From NCBI GenBank assembly GCA_014729315.1, contig WJKD01000739.1, positions 1 through 25,920 of the forward strand: 25,920 bases of DNA. The letters are read 5' to 3'. Numbering within the stretch: position 1 is the stretch's first letter; every line of letters begins with the position of its first letter. Below are positions 13,801-23,700 of this stretch, piece by piece. The notes beneath the pieces are model-generated. The model did no database searches, was not told the origin of the DNA, and saw nothing but the letters and a program-made list of their open reading frames with translations. The position numbers and the translations under genes were made by a program. The DNA comes from Promethearchaeota archaeon. GTDB lineage: Archaea; Asgardarchaeota; Lokiarchaeia; Sigynarchaeales; SOKP01.

Positions 13801-16194
13801 ATGAATGAAGAAGAATTAGCTAATAACCCATACGGTATCCTTACTTTAGAACCATTGGGCGAATTTGTAGCAGGTTCTTACGAGTCATTTACATTAACTT
13901 ATACTGCGGGAATTTATGGCATGGACGATCTTGGAGGGTTGAAAATTTTTTTCCGCTACGCTTGCGATCAAAGTCCATTACAAACGGTGAATCCAGACAA
14001 AGTAGGCTACATAACTGCAACCGCTTCTAATGGGGCTCACGTTAGTCTATACTATGCTTTAAGGGAAGGTGAAAGACCTTGGTATAAAATGTTACGCGTG
14101 CGGATTGAAGGAAAAGGATTGGTAAAAGGAGAGACTATCAAGGTTAACATCGGAGACACAATAGCTCAATCCCCTGGAATCCGATTACAAACTTTTTGCG
14201 AGCCAAATTTCGAGTTTCGCACAGAAGTGGATGTGTTTTCTACCAATGTATTCACACTTCTACCAAGTCCTACAATATCAATAGTGAGCGGAAAGCCTGA
14301 ATCGTGGAAAGCTTTTTTACCTACTCTAACGAGTATAGACCAGGAATTTGAACTATTCATCCGAGCAGAGGATAAATGGGGTAATCCATCTGATAAAGCG
14401 GAAGGATTATTAATATTAAAATCATCTCAAGAAATTAAGGGACTTCCTAATAAAATTGAAATTAAAAAAGGAAGAAAAGGACATCAAATAACTGGATTAA
14501 AAATCGAAAAGTCTAACATAAATAAAAATGTTTTTAATTATAATTTGGTTTATGTGGACATCTATGATTCAAATCCCGTATTGCTTGCGAGAACAAATCC
14601 ATTAATTGTTAAAGAAGGTGTGCAATATAATCATTATTGGGGAGACATGCACGGACAATCGGAAGAAACTATTGGAACAAATACTGCTGAGTCATATTTT
14701 AAATTTGCTAAGGATGTTGCTTTTCTAGATGTAATTGGTCATCAAGGTAACGATTTTCAAATAACAAAGTCTCTTTGGAAATTATTAAACGACTTATCGG
14801 AGCAATTTTACCACGAAGATAAGTTTGTAACACTATTCGGCTATGAATATTCCGCCAATACGGCGTTGGGCGGAGATAGAAATGTGTATTTTCTAAAACC
14901 ATACCGTCAAATTCATCGCTCTTCTCACGCTTTAATTGAAGATAAAAGCGATCTGGATACGGATTGCATGACTGCCTCTGAATTATTTGATGCCCTTCAC
15001 CGCGATAACCCCAATGCGGACATTTCTGTACTTGTATTGGCGCATGTTGGAGGGAGGTACGCTGATATCCTTAAATATCACGACGGTCGCGTGGAAAATT
15101 CTATAGAAATACATTCTGCGTGGGGAACCTTTGAATGGTTGTTATTCGACGCGTTTGAAAATAATTATAGAGTGGGAATTGTTGCTAACGGGGACGATCA
15201 TAAAGGTCGGCCCGGAGTTGCATATCCAGGAGCTTCAAAATTTGGAACCTACGGAGGACTCACATGTTTTCTCTCACCGAACTTGTCTCGTGAGGCTATT
15301 TTCGAAGCCTTGAAAAAGAGACATCATTATGCAACAACAGGAAAAAGAATCTATTTGGAATCAAATGGAATTCTTTCTCAAGAGAGTAACCTATATAATA
15401 AAGATCCTGCAATTTTCCCACATCAAGACAACATTCTCGAGAAAGTAAGTTCTGTAGAGATGGGTGATATAATCGGCATTTCTGATAAAGTATCCGTAAA
15501 ACTAATTCTCCAAGTAGCAGTTGTGACTAACTCTCCCATCGAAAGACTTGAAATCTTTAACGGAAAGGAGATCATCTCCACCATCAGACCTTACCTTTAT
15601 TATCCTGATAAACCTCAAGGACTTGGCGAAGCTCTGGAAATTGACTTAAAATCTAATTTCGACCTTACTAAAAGCACATTTATCGAAGGAGAATCTAAAA
15701 TAAGGATAAGATGGGAAGGAGCAGAATTTAGGGCTCGAAAGCGAAACACTTCTTGGAAAGGCAAAGCTAACTTTCACGATAATCACATCCTCAGTTTTAA
15801 GTCTTTTAATTTTTGGAATCGAGACGAAACTCTTCTACAATTTTCTCCAAGTGAATTAGGTTGGAACACAATAACTTCTGGGAATATTCAGGGATTTGAT
15901 GTGCAGCTTTCAGAGCCCAAGAAAGGAAAAATTGAGTTTAAATCGTCCCAAATCGATTTTACACTTCCTCTTCAAGAGGTTTCAATCGTCGATAAGGTAT
16001 ATAACATCGGAGGTGTGGGAAAGAAGGTAAGGATTTTTAGGCTTCCGAAGAACAATTCTTGCGACCGATTCAGATTTCGTTGCGAGATTCCTCTTAACCC
16101 TTCTAAGGAAAGGGACGAGCGTATTTTTGTTAAAGTCATTCTGGAAGATGGGCACCAAGCCTGGTCAAGCCCTATGTATTTTTTTACTGAATAA
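13801..16194 (+). CDS. DUF3604/PHP-type putative metallohydrolase
   Basis: A 797-residue protein without signal peptide or membrane segment. Residues 1-270 are strand-rich with no recognised motif. Residues about 277-510 form a PHP-like metal-dependent hydrolase core of the DUF3604 type: HYWGDMHGQSEET (first His pair), DVIGHQGNDF, FGYEYSA, LAHVGGRYAD, IEIHSAWGTFEW and NGDDHKGRPG give the expected series of His/Asp/Glu metal ligands in order. The segment EALKKRHHYATTGKR is also typical of this family. Residues 511-797 are strand-rich and may form an accessory domain. Substrate unknown; PHP enzymes hydrolyse phosphoesters or related bonds. The ATG at 13801 is the first in-frame start. A double-SIS sugar-phosphate protein starts 33 bases downstream, hinting at a sugar-phosphate or glycan role. 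Confidence 0.8.
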   Translation: MNEEELANNPYGILTLEPLGEFVAGSYESFTLTYTAGIYGMDDLGGLKIFFRYACDQSPLQTVNPDKVGYITATASNGAHVSLYYALREGERPWYKMLRVRIEGKGLVKGETIKVNIGDTIAQSPGIRLQTFCEPNFEFRTEVDVFSTNVFTLLPSPTISIVSGKPESWKAFLPTLTSIDQEFELFIRAEDKWGNPSDKAEGLLILKSSQEIKGLPNKIEIKKGRKGHQITGLKIEKSNINKNVFNYNLVYVDIYDSNPVLLARTNPLIVKEGVQYNHYWGDMHGQSEETIGTNTAESYFKFAKDVAFLDVIGHQGNDFQITKSLWKLLNDLSEQFYHEDKFVTLFGYEYSANTALGGDRNVYFLKPYRQIHRSSHALIEDKSDLDTDCMTASELFDALHRDNPNADISVLVLAHVGGRYADILKYHDGRVENSIEIHSAWGTFEWLLFDAFENNYRVGIVANGDDHKGRPGVAYPGASKFGTYGGLTCFLSPNLSREAIFEALKKRHHYATTGKRIYLESNGILSQESNLYNKDPAIFPHQDNILEKVSSVEMGDIIGISDKVSVKLILQVAVVTNSPIERLEIFNGKEIISTIRPYLYYPDKPQGLGEALEIDLKSNFDLTKSTFIEGESKIRIRWEGAEFRARKRNTSWKGKANFHDNHILSFKSFNFWNRDETLLQFSPSELGWNTITSGNIQGFDVQLSEPKKGKIEFKSSQIDFTLPLQEVSIVDKVYNIGGVGKKVRIFRLPKNNSCDRFRFRCEIPLNPSKERDERIFVKVILEDGHQAWSSPMYFFTE

Positions 16195-16227
16195 ATCTTT
16201 TTTATATTTTGATACTTGGTATTATAT

Positions 16228-17343
16228 ATGAACGAGTTCTTGCGAGAAATTTACTCCCAACCTAAGGCTCTGAGGGATACTTGGAACCATATCCAAGAAC
16301 AATATAAAGAAAAGTTTACCGAATTGAGAACTGTTTTAGAGGAAAAGAATATCTCCAGAATTATCTTTACTGGAATGGGCTCAAGTTATTTTTCTTCTTA
16401 TCCTTCTTATTACTATTTAATTAAAAAAGGTATCTCTGCTGAGATACGAGAAGCAGGTGAATTTTTATTTTATGGAATTCCCGAAAAAGACAAACATTCG
16501 TTGGAACGGAGCGTAATCGTTTTGATTTCTCAGTCGGGGGAATCTGGAGAAATAGTTAGACTATTAAACAAACTCAAATCTTTAGCACCAGCTCCTTTAA
16601 TTATTGGAATTTCCAACGACTCCTCTAGCACATTAAATAGAAAATCTGATTATGCATTTATTATTAAAGCAGGAACAGAAACTTCCGTGACTTCGAAAAG
16701 CTATACTTCTACCTTATTATTTTTGTTTGTTTTTACGACCATTTTATCCGGTCAAAACTTTAGTTCATTAAATACCAGCGACATAGATGATCTAATATTA
16801 GAAATTGATAAATTTTTGGAAAACATGAAAACGTTCGATAATTTATACGATAGATTATTATCGTTTTTTGGTGTTAACTTCGACTTTCTTGAAATTTTAG
16901 GCAGAGGGCCTTCATTAGCAACTGTATATCAAGGAGCATTAAATTTTAAAGAAATTGCAAAAACATATTCTGAAGGAAATCCTTGCTCTACTTTTAATCA
17001 CGGATCTATTGAATGTTTAAAAAAAAACACGCATATAATTATTCTTTCTTCTGACAAAACTAATTATAAATTGAACCTAAACCTAATTGAGAAAATAGTT
17101 TTTAAATGGAAATGTGGAAAAATCTTACATGTTGCGAATCAAGACTATCAACCCAATTTTAGTTCTCATCACATCCATGACAATCCCAAAATATATTTAT
17201 TTCAGCACAGAATCAAAAATCCCTATCTCTCACCTATAATGGAAATTATCGTTTTACAGCTTTTATTCTTTAAAATTGCTGAAGAAAACAATATTAACCC
17301 CGGAGAATTCTATTTCACGAAAAAGATCACTAAAGAAATTTGA
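16228..17343 (+). CDS. Double-SIS sugar-phosphate isomerase/deaminase-like protein (GlmS C-terminal-like)
   Basis: A 371-residue protein with two SIS domains, like the isomerase half of glucosamine-6-phosphate synthase or AgaS/FrlB-type proteins, and without a glutaminase domain. It opens MNEFLREIYSQPKALRDTW, the conserved lead-in of this group (MxxEIxEQPxxL). SIS1 (about 45-180): IIFTGMGSSYFSSYPSYYYL, VLISQSGESGEIVRLL and SVTSKSYTSTLLFL, the last matching the ETSVxxTKSYT block. SIS2 (about 220-350): ILGRGPSLATVYQGALNFKE and ETAKE-like IAKTYSEGN, then FNHGSIECL, matching the xHGPxE block with Ser for Pro. ATG at 16228 is preferred over TTG at 16216 because the family lead-in begins there. It is convergent with the radical SAM gene 13 bases away and probably co-transcribed with the PHP-type gene. 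Substrate unknown. Confidence 0.85.
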   Translation: MNEFLREIYSQPKALRDTWNHIQEQYKEKFTELRTVLEEKNISRIIFTGMGSSYFSSYPSYYYLIKKGISAEIREAGEFLFYGIPEKDKHSLERSVIVLISQSGESGEIVRLLNKLKSLAPAPLIIGISNDSSSTLNRKSDYAFIIKAGTETSVTSKSYTSTLLFLFVFTTILSGQNFSSLNTSDIDDLILEIDKFLENMKTFDNLYDRLLSFFGVNFDFLEILGRGPSLATVYQGALNFKEIAKTYSEGNPCSTFNHGSIECLKKNTHIIILSSDKTNYKLNLNLIEKIVFKWKCGKILHVANQDYQPNFSSHHIHDNPKIYLFQHRIKNPYLSPIMEIIVLQLLFFKIAEENNINPGEFYFTKKITKEI

Positions 17344-17356
17344 GTCAAAGATATAA

Positions 17357-18937
17357 TTATTGCGTATAAAAACGAATAGAACAATTTTTTCTATTAAGAT
17401 AACATGACAAGTCTGCACCTGCAGAATTACCTCTCGATAAGTAGACTCTAGCTCTACAACCTCCGCAAATAATTCTGTAAATACACTTGCCACAATAATT
17501 CTTAAATTTGTGAGTTCTATATTTATTCAATACTTTTGAATACAACCACACATCCTCAATTTTATGCTTTCTTACATTTCCGATTATGCAAGGATTCAAG
17601 GGGCAAGGGGTTACCTGTCCGTTAGGCTTAATATGCAAAACATAAATACCCGCCTCACAACCTGTAATAAAGGGCGAGAAAGAGTTTTGTTCTTTGAAGA
17701 TACCCTTTTTCAAGCGATTTGAAAAATTGAAAAATTTTAAGGCATCTATTGGAAAGATTCCCTTGAAAAAAGGCATAATTTGTGTATTAGGATAGCGTTC
17801 TGACAAAATTCGAGTAAAAATTGGATTCTTATAAGATAATGTTAAGGGGTAATTGCTATCTATTAATTGTTTCCAAATAGCGCACACCACAAAACCAAAC
17901 TGTTCAATTTGATAAGGTGTCAATGCGATTGAGCTCATATTGCACGCGTTTTCAGAAGGAACAAAATCTAAGATTTCAAATTTCTGAACACCAAGATGAA
18001 TAGCCAAGTCTATAAGATCAAAAATTTCTTTATAATTTAATTTAGTAATTACCACATCCATACTCACATATAATCCGACATCTAAGCAGCAAGAGATTGC
18101 TTCTATTGCTTTTTTAAAGGTCCCCCTCCCCCGTATACTATCGTGAGTTTCTTTGAGACCGTCTATACTGATTTGAATGTAATCGGTTCCATAACTTTTC
18201 AGTTTTAATGCCGTTCTTTTGTTAATTAGTAAACCATTTGTTGCTATCGCAACATCCATACCGCTTTTCTTTGTATATTGAATTATATCGTAGATATCTC
18301 TACAAAGGAGGGGCTCTCCTCCTGAAAAACCAACAATAATATTATTCGCCCGTGATAATTGATCTATGATATTACACGCCTCCTCAAAATTGATTTCGTT
18401 AATATTTGTGTTTTTTTTAATATAGCAATGCGTACAATTGAGATTGCATCGATCAGTTATCGACCAAAGTGTTATCACTGGTCCGGCGGGAATCTGAGGG
18501 ATGCGTAATCCGAATAGACCTATCCCCCTTATATAGGATGTAAGTAGTTTTCTTAGAGACTGATTTTCGCAAAGGATATTCCTAAACCCCTCTTTACCAA
18601 TATTAAGTGTTTTTGAAACAAGTTTTAACGCAACAGATAGAAATTTCTCGAAAATAATACTAAATATTTTACATTTTACACAATAATTTTTTTGAGATAT
18701 AAACGAGCTAATAAGAATTTCTGCATAAGATCTTTGACATTTTTTGCAGGATTTATTAAAAATTCTAAATGCGTTGAGTACTTTTAATCCGTCAAATAAT
18801 TGCCATAATTTAAGCTTAAATATATTAGAGATAACCCTTGTTTTAGGGAATTTATTGTTTTTTAAAGCTAAATCGTTAACTTTTTTTTTATAAAAATCCA
18901 AATCAGAAGACTCAGAACTAATCTCTACTATATTCAA
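17357..18937 (-). CDS. Radical SAM/SPASM enzyme with N-terminal Cys-pair (zinc-ribbon-like) extension
   Basis: A 526-residue enzyme. The radical SAM core begins with DRCNLNCTHCY near residue 165 (CX3CX2C, binding the SAM 4Fe-4S cluster), followed by GFSGGEPLL, IATNGLL and QISIDGLKETHDSIRG. The C-terminal SPASM region has GCEAG..VLHIKPNGQVTPCPL and YCGKCIYRIICGGCRARVY (CX2CX5CX2C) for auxiliary clusters. The CGGCRARxY block resembles heme-pathway AhbC/AhbD/NirJ proteins and related peptide-modifying enzymes. The first about 150 residues are extra: C64-X2-C67 and C86-X2-C89 suggest a zinc ribbon, followed by a basic helical stretch. The start is TTG at 18937, supported by AAGGA six bases upstream. 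No heme-pathway neighbours or small peptide precursor are evident, so the substrate is open. Convergent with the double-SIS gene. Confidence 0.88.
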   Translation of the reverse strand: MNIVEISSESSDLDFYKKKVNDLALKNNKFPKTRVISNIFKLKLWQLFDGLKVLNAFRIFNKSCKKCQRSYAEILISSFISQKNYCVKCKIFSIIFEKFLSVALKLVSKTLNIGKEGFRNILCENQSLRKLLTSYIRGIGLFGLRIPQIPAGPVITLWSITDRCNLNCTHCYIKKNTNINEINFEEACNIIDQLSRANNIIVGFSGGEPLLCRDIYDIIQYTKKSGMDVAIATNGLLINKRTALKLKSYGTDYIQISIDGLKETHDSIRGRGTFKKAIEAISCCLDVGLYVSMDVVITKLNYKEIFDLIDLAIHLGVQKFEILDFVPSENACNMSSIALTPYQIEQFGFVVCAIWKQLIDSNYPLTLSYKNPIFTRILSERYPNTQIMPFFKGIFPIDALKFFNFSNRLKKGIFKEQNSFSPFITGCEAGIYVLHIKPNGQVTPCPLNPCIIGNVRKHKIEDVWLYSKVLNKYRTHKFKNYCGKCIYRIICGGCRARVYLSRGNSAGADLSCYLNRKNCSIRFYTQ

Positions 18938-19368
18938 GTTATTTCCTTAAGTGATCGGTTTTAATTTTTTATTTTTGTAAGTACCGCATAGAAATTTAAG
19001 ATTAGTATTTTGCTAAAGGAGGGTTAATTTCAAATATCTGCTCGATAAGGAGCTAGTATAAGATAAAGAGATTTCACTGGAATTAATAACGATATGGTCT
19101 AAAAGGCTTAAGATATTCGACACAGAAAGTAAATATTTATAAGACGATTAAAATTAATAATTAAAAGATTAATAGGTTTTATTATAGTAGTTGTCCAATA
19201 AGATTAATTTAAATATAATTGATAAGTTCCAAGAAATTACATTACACCAACTTTTTAAGCGACAGCATAAAATATTCTCAGTATCCGAAAACATAGCTTT
19301 TGTAACTTTAAATTATAGCTAAGGAAAGACCTAGAATTAGACTTGATTTAAAAATTTAATACTATATT
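18938..19368 (+). other. Intergenic region between divergent radical SAM and SET genes
   Basis: 431 AT-rich bases. They should hold the promoters of both flanking genes. An AATATTTATAAG stretch near 19132 resembles a TATA box for the plus strand. One small open frame (19191-19322, listed separately) is the only coding-like content. No inverted repeat, tRNA or array is seen. Confidence 0.5.
19191..19322 (+). CDS. Doubtful 43-residue ORF
   Basis: A frame from TTG (19191), directly after an in-frame TAG, to TAA (19320-19322). It reads as plausible soluble protein (IIDKFQEITLHQLFKRQHKI, then FSVSENIAFVTLNYS). There is no Shine-Dalgarno site and no recognised family; it ends 46 bases before the SET gene. 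It could be a real microprotein, a remnant, or chance. Confidence 0.2.
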   Translation: MSNKINLNIIDKFQEITLHQLFKRQHKIFSVSENIAFVTLNYS

Positions 19369-19767
19369 ATGAATGATTTAATTGAAGTAAAATTTGTTTC
19401 CTCCAAGAAGGGAAGAGGAGTCATCGCAAAAAGAAACATTCCAAGAAATACTCTCGTGGATATAGCTCACATCATTTTGGTTCCCAATAAAGACTTTGAT
19501 TTAATTTCAGAAACGATTTTATATGACTATACCTTCACTTGGGAAGATCCCGCAGATAATGGAGAATTTATGTGCGCAATTCCTTTGAGCGTCTGTCAAT
19601 TTATTAATCACTCCTATAAACCCAATATCGAATATTTTTACGATTATGAAAATAAAACCATTGAGTTCTATACAATCAAAAGGATATTAAAGGGAGAGGA
19701 ATTAACGGTCAATTACAACGGTGTTCCAAAAGACAAAAGCCCTTTATGGTTTGAGGTAGAAGATTGA
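19369..19767 (+). CDS. Minimal SET-domain protein (putative lysine methyltransferase)
   Basis: A 132-residue protein that is essentially a bare SET domain. The N-terminal block KGRGVIAKRNIPRNTLVDIA matches the (K/R)GxGVxAxxxIxxGxxV opening that binds SAM. CQFINHSYKPNIEYFYDYEN gives the NHS-xxPN pseudoknot motif, and IKRILKGEELTVNY gives the I.xGEELTxxY motif with the catalytic-site Tyr. No pre-SET or post-SET Cys cluster is present, as in many prokaryotic and viral SET proteins. Substrate unknown; archaeal chromatin or ribosomal proteins are possible, which is speculation. ATG start without a clear Shine-Dalgarno site. Stands alone in orientation after a long divergent gap. Confidence 0.85.
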   Translation: MNDLIEVKFVSSKKGRGVIAKRNIPRNTLVDIAHIILVPNKDFDLISETILYDYTFTWEDPADNGEFMCAIPLSVCQFINHSYKPNIEYFYDYENKTIEFYTIKRILKGEELTVNYNGVPKDKSPLWFEVED

Positions 19768-19846
19768 TTTTTCATAATAAAAAAAATTATGGAAGTCTGT
19801 TTCGAAATTGTGATAATACTTTTTAATGGGTTTTATTACTCTATAT

Positions 19847-19862
19847 ATGACATTTTTATCAA
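19847..19862 (+). repeat. Upstream-region repeat, copy 1 (ATGACATTTTTATCAA)
   Basis: A sixteen-base sequence repeated exactly at 20627-20642. It sits 70 bases before the ATG of the truncated PAS ORF, while copy 2 sits 75 bases before the ATG of the full kinase. A TATA-like CTATATATGA overlaps its left end. A second shared block, AGGGTTTT(T)AACT.GAATG, covers both start codons (19901-19919 and 20687-20704). Together they show that the promoter and start region was duplicated. Confidence 0.6.
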
Positions 19863-19916
19863 TTTAAGATTATATAGTTTCCATAAAATTTTAGTGACTG
19901 AGGGTTTTTAACTCGA

Positions 19917-20078
19917 ATGAATAAGATTTTAAATACGGATCTCAAATCATTAATCGATCAAATGAATGATATAATTTTATGTATTGATTTAAAAGGAGAG
20001 ATCGTTTACCTTAAGTCTACAATTAATTCTTTTAAGTTTTCTGACAAAATAATCCCTCTCTACTTTTTAAAGAGTTAA
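19917..20078 (+). pseudogene. Truncated 5' copy of the multi-PAS kinase gene
   Basis: A 53-codon frame from ATG to TAA. Its residues 9-31 (LKSLIDQMNDIILCIDLKGEIV) align without gaps to LESILDHIDDLIICISLEGEII at the start of the kinase at 20702. After that the similarity stops and the frame runs into unrelated Lys/Phe/Ser-rich sequence and a stop, so only about half of one PAS domain survives. The upstream region is duplicated too (see the repeat at 19847). It is therefore best read as a decayed partial duplication, although a short PAS-fragment peptide could still be made. Confidence 0.6.
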
Positions 20079-20701
20079 TTTATATTTATTTCGAAAAAAT
20101 AAAGATTAATTATTCTTATAAGTGTTGTGTCTATAAGTCAAATACTCGTAAGTGGGATAAATAAATATAGGAAAGATAACCTATATCTCGGAATACTCTG
20201 TTGAATGTTATTTTAACAGCTTATTTTTCCTCCAAGATTTTAAGGAATAATGGTATAAAGAGAAATGGACACTAAAAACTTTCTTTATTAAAATTTTTAA
20301 AATAGTTAAAAATAGGGTGTGGATAAAATTTGGAGCAGCAATAATAATCTAAATTGTTAAATAAGGTCAAATACAGCCTCCAATTTCTAAAACAGTTCTA
20401 AAAATGAATATGATTCTAATCAAAGATTAACAAAATAAAATTATGGAGTTCTAAACGATTAGACGCGATTTAAAAGAAGTAGAACTCAATTTCAAGGAAA
20501 CAGAGCTTCCAAAAGATAAAAAGAAATGTGATTTTAAGTAGAGGATTAAGACGGATTATATTAAAAAAAGAAGTAATCCTTTTTCACCAATGACAAAATA
20601 TTTTAAGTAGGACTTTTACTTCATAAATGACATTTTTATCAACACTAGAAATAATTAATAACTTGTTAAGAATAAGTATCAACTATAGGGTTTTAACTTG
20701 A
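20079..20701 (+). other. AT-rich gap between truncated copy and full kinase gene
   Basis: 623 bases with no convincing gene. A 28-codon fragment (20455-20541; TIRRDLKEVELNFKETELPK) looks protein-like but has no start codon or neighbours in frame. The last about 100 bases hold the second copy of the duplicated upstream region and so probably the kinase promoter. The gap may be decayed sequence of the duplicated kinase gene, but I see no further PAS motif. Confidence 0.45.
20627..20642 (+). promoter_or_regulatory. Upstream-region repeat, copy 2; probable promoter of the PAS kinase
   Basis: Second exact copy of ATGACATTTTTATCAA. It is preceded by CTTCATAAATG, a TATA-like sequence at the same offset as CTCTATATATG in copy 1. 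Preservation of this block in both copies, while the rest of the gap has diverged, suggests that it is a functional promoter or operator. Confidence 0.4.
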
Positions 20702-23700
20702 ATGGAAAAGACGATGAAAGTAGGGCTCGAATCGATTCTAGATCATATCGATGATTTGATAATCTGTATTAGCTTAGAAGGAGAAATTATATTAGCTAAT
20801 TGTCTTATAACGAAGATTTTAGGATATAATAAGGAATATATAACCGGACAAGACTTCTTTAGTTTATTATCTCCAGAAGATAAAGTTAAAGTAAAGTCTG
20901 CGTTTGAAAAAGATAATCCAAAGGGTCAAAGTATCAATCTTCCACTTAGGATAAAGAATAAAGAGGGCAATTATAAAAATTTTAATTTTACTGCAAAAAT
21001 CATTGAAGAAAATCAAGAAATTCTAGTAGTGGGAACTCTAAAACCAACGAGAAGAAAGGGATTTAAGAGAGCTCGAAATTTTGATTTTTTTAGATTATAC
21101 GGAACTACCCTATACAGTTTATTTGATGCTATTTTTATTTTAAATGCTGAGGACCCTCCTAAAATTATAGATTGTAATCCATCGGCGGAAGAGATATTTG
21201 GCTATTCTCGCAAAGAATTTATCGGTCGAGACACAAGCTTTTTACACATAAATAACGAATATTTGCAATCTTTTCAGAAAAAGCTTTACATTGAAATTGA
21301 GAAGAAGGGATATCTTAGAAACTATTACCACAAAATGAGACGGAAGAGCGGGGTGAAATTTCCGTCAGAACATAGCGTGCTCCCGCTTATAGACCAGTAC
21401 GATAGAAGAATTGGATGGATTAGCGTTGTAAGAGATATCTCAGAAAAAATCCAAATTGAAAAGAAATTTATAGAATCTGAAGAGAAATATAGACTCATTG
21501 CTGAAAATGCTAATCTTGTAATATTGATTCTGGATGCTGATGGCATGATCAAATACATCAATAAAACACCCTTGAAAAGTAATTACAAATATGAACGTGA
21601 GGAATTAATTGGAAAAAGAGCATCGAATTTTATACATTCCGATTATTTAGAAAATGGAACCTTTAGTTTAATTAAGCACATGAAAAAGGGAAAGGGGACT
21701 GTTGAAGTTAAAATTCGTCATAAGGATGGGCATTACGTTGACGTGGAACTTAACTCATCGTTGTTTTTAGACAGTCAAAACCAAGTGAATCAATTAGTAA
21801 TTGTAAGAAATATAACTGAGCGTAAAGAATTCGAGAGAGAATTAGAAAATTCAAAAGAAAAATATCGTCTAATTACGGAAAATGCTAATGATTTGATAGC
21901 AATATTAAACGAGAAATATCAACATATTTTTATTAATCAGCCGGCTTATAGTAGACTTCTAGGATATTCGAAGGAGGATATGGATGGCAAGACCCGATTT
22001 GACATTATCCATCCCGAAGATTTAAAAAGGGCACTTGATTCCTTGAAAAAGGGAGCTGAAATGGGAGAAGGTTCAATAGAACTTAGACTGAAACATAAAG
22101 ACGGTCATTACCTATGGATTGAATTTATGGGAAAAAAATATTATAATCAAAACGGAAATGTAAGAGGATTGTTGGTGGGTCGTGATATATCTCAGAAAAA
22201 GGAAGCAGAAAGTAAATTACGAGAATCAGAAGAGAAATTTAAGAGTATTTTTAATAATTCTCCGATCGGAATTGAGCTTTACGGTTCACAAGGAAATCTC
22301 ATAGAGGTAAATAAAGCAGATTTAGAGATTTTTGGGTTTTCTGAAGAGATGATCCCTTATAATTATAATTTCTTCGAAGATCCCAATACTCCCGAGACGA
22401 TAAAAGACGAATTTATGCAAGGTAAAACAGTAAGATTTCAAAAAGAATACGATTTTGACCTGATTAAGAAAAATTCAATTTACCCGACAAGCAGAAAGGG
22501 AAAAATATGTCACGATGTGATCGTTACACCCTTAAGATTAGCCGATAAAGAAGGATTCAGCCATTTTTTCGCTCAAATACGAGATATAACATCGCAAAAA
22601 CTTTCTGAAAAGAAAATAGAAGAATCAGAGCAAAAATATCGATTAATTACTGAAAATACTAACGACTTGATAAGAGTGCTTGACGAAAATTTTCGCATCG
22701 AATTTGCGAACGAAGCACATTTACGATTTTTGGGATACACAAGCGAAGAACTAATAGGAACAAGAATTCTTAATTTAATCCATCCCGAAGAATACCCCGA
22801 AACACGATCCTTAATGAAAAAAGTTATTAAATACGGTGAAGCCTTTAGAGAAGGAAGAATAAAACACAAAAACGGATCTTGGATATGGTTCCGAATTAAC
22901 GGAAAACGATTTGAAGATAAAAAGGGAAATCAAAAATACTTGTTTGTTACGCACAACATTTCCGAGAGGAAGGAAACAGAGCAAAGGTTGATTGATTCAG
23001 AAGAGAAATATCGTTTGATCACCGAAAACGCAAACGATTTGATATGTGTTTTGAACGAAAAACTAAGATACGAATATGTCAACGAAGCTACTCATAAGAA
23101 AGTGTTAGGATATTCAAAAGAGGAATTAATAGGGAATTTAGCTAGTAAATTCGTTCATAAGGAAGATTTTAAAAAAATTACAAAAGCTATCGTACAGACA
23201 TATAAAACAGGGCAAGCTAAATACGAAGAACGCTATAGACATAAGGAAGGTTATTGGCTCTGGCTGGATGTTAAACTGACTCAATATAAAGAAATAGAAG
23301 GCATGAAAAAATTCCTAGCAATAAAAAGGGATATTAGTGAACGGAAACACAGCGAATACCTATTAAAGAAATCGGAAAAGAAATATCGGCATTTATTTGA
23401 AAAATCCCCGAATTCAATTATGATATTAAACACCCAAGGGTTTATTCTTGATTGCAATTCCGTTACAGAAGAGATTTTGGGGCTCAAGAAAGAGGAAATT
23501 ATAGGAAAAAGTTGCGTTGATCTATTAAATTTATCTCCGGAAAAACAATTCGTTCTTACCGAACCAAATAAAGCCATAGCTAGAGGGGTGCTTTCCGAGT
23601 CTAAAGAAATAGAAATCAATATGGGAGAAAATGAAAAAATATGGATAAATCTCCTGGCCTCGCTCGTGAAGCTAGAAAATTCTCATTTTGTTCAAGTAAT

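Noticed and set aside
20455..20541. 28-codon protein-like fragment in the gap before the kinase
   Set aside because: No start codon, no ribosome-binding site and no resemblance to PAS; too short to support a gene.
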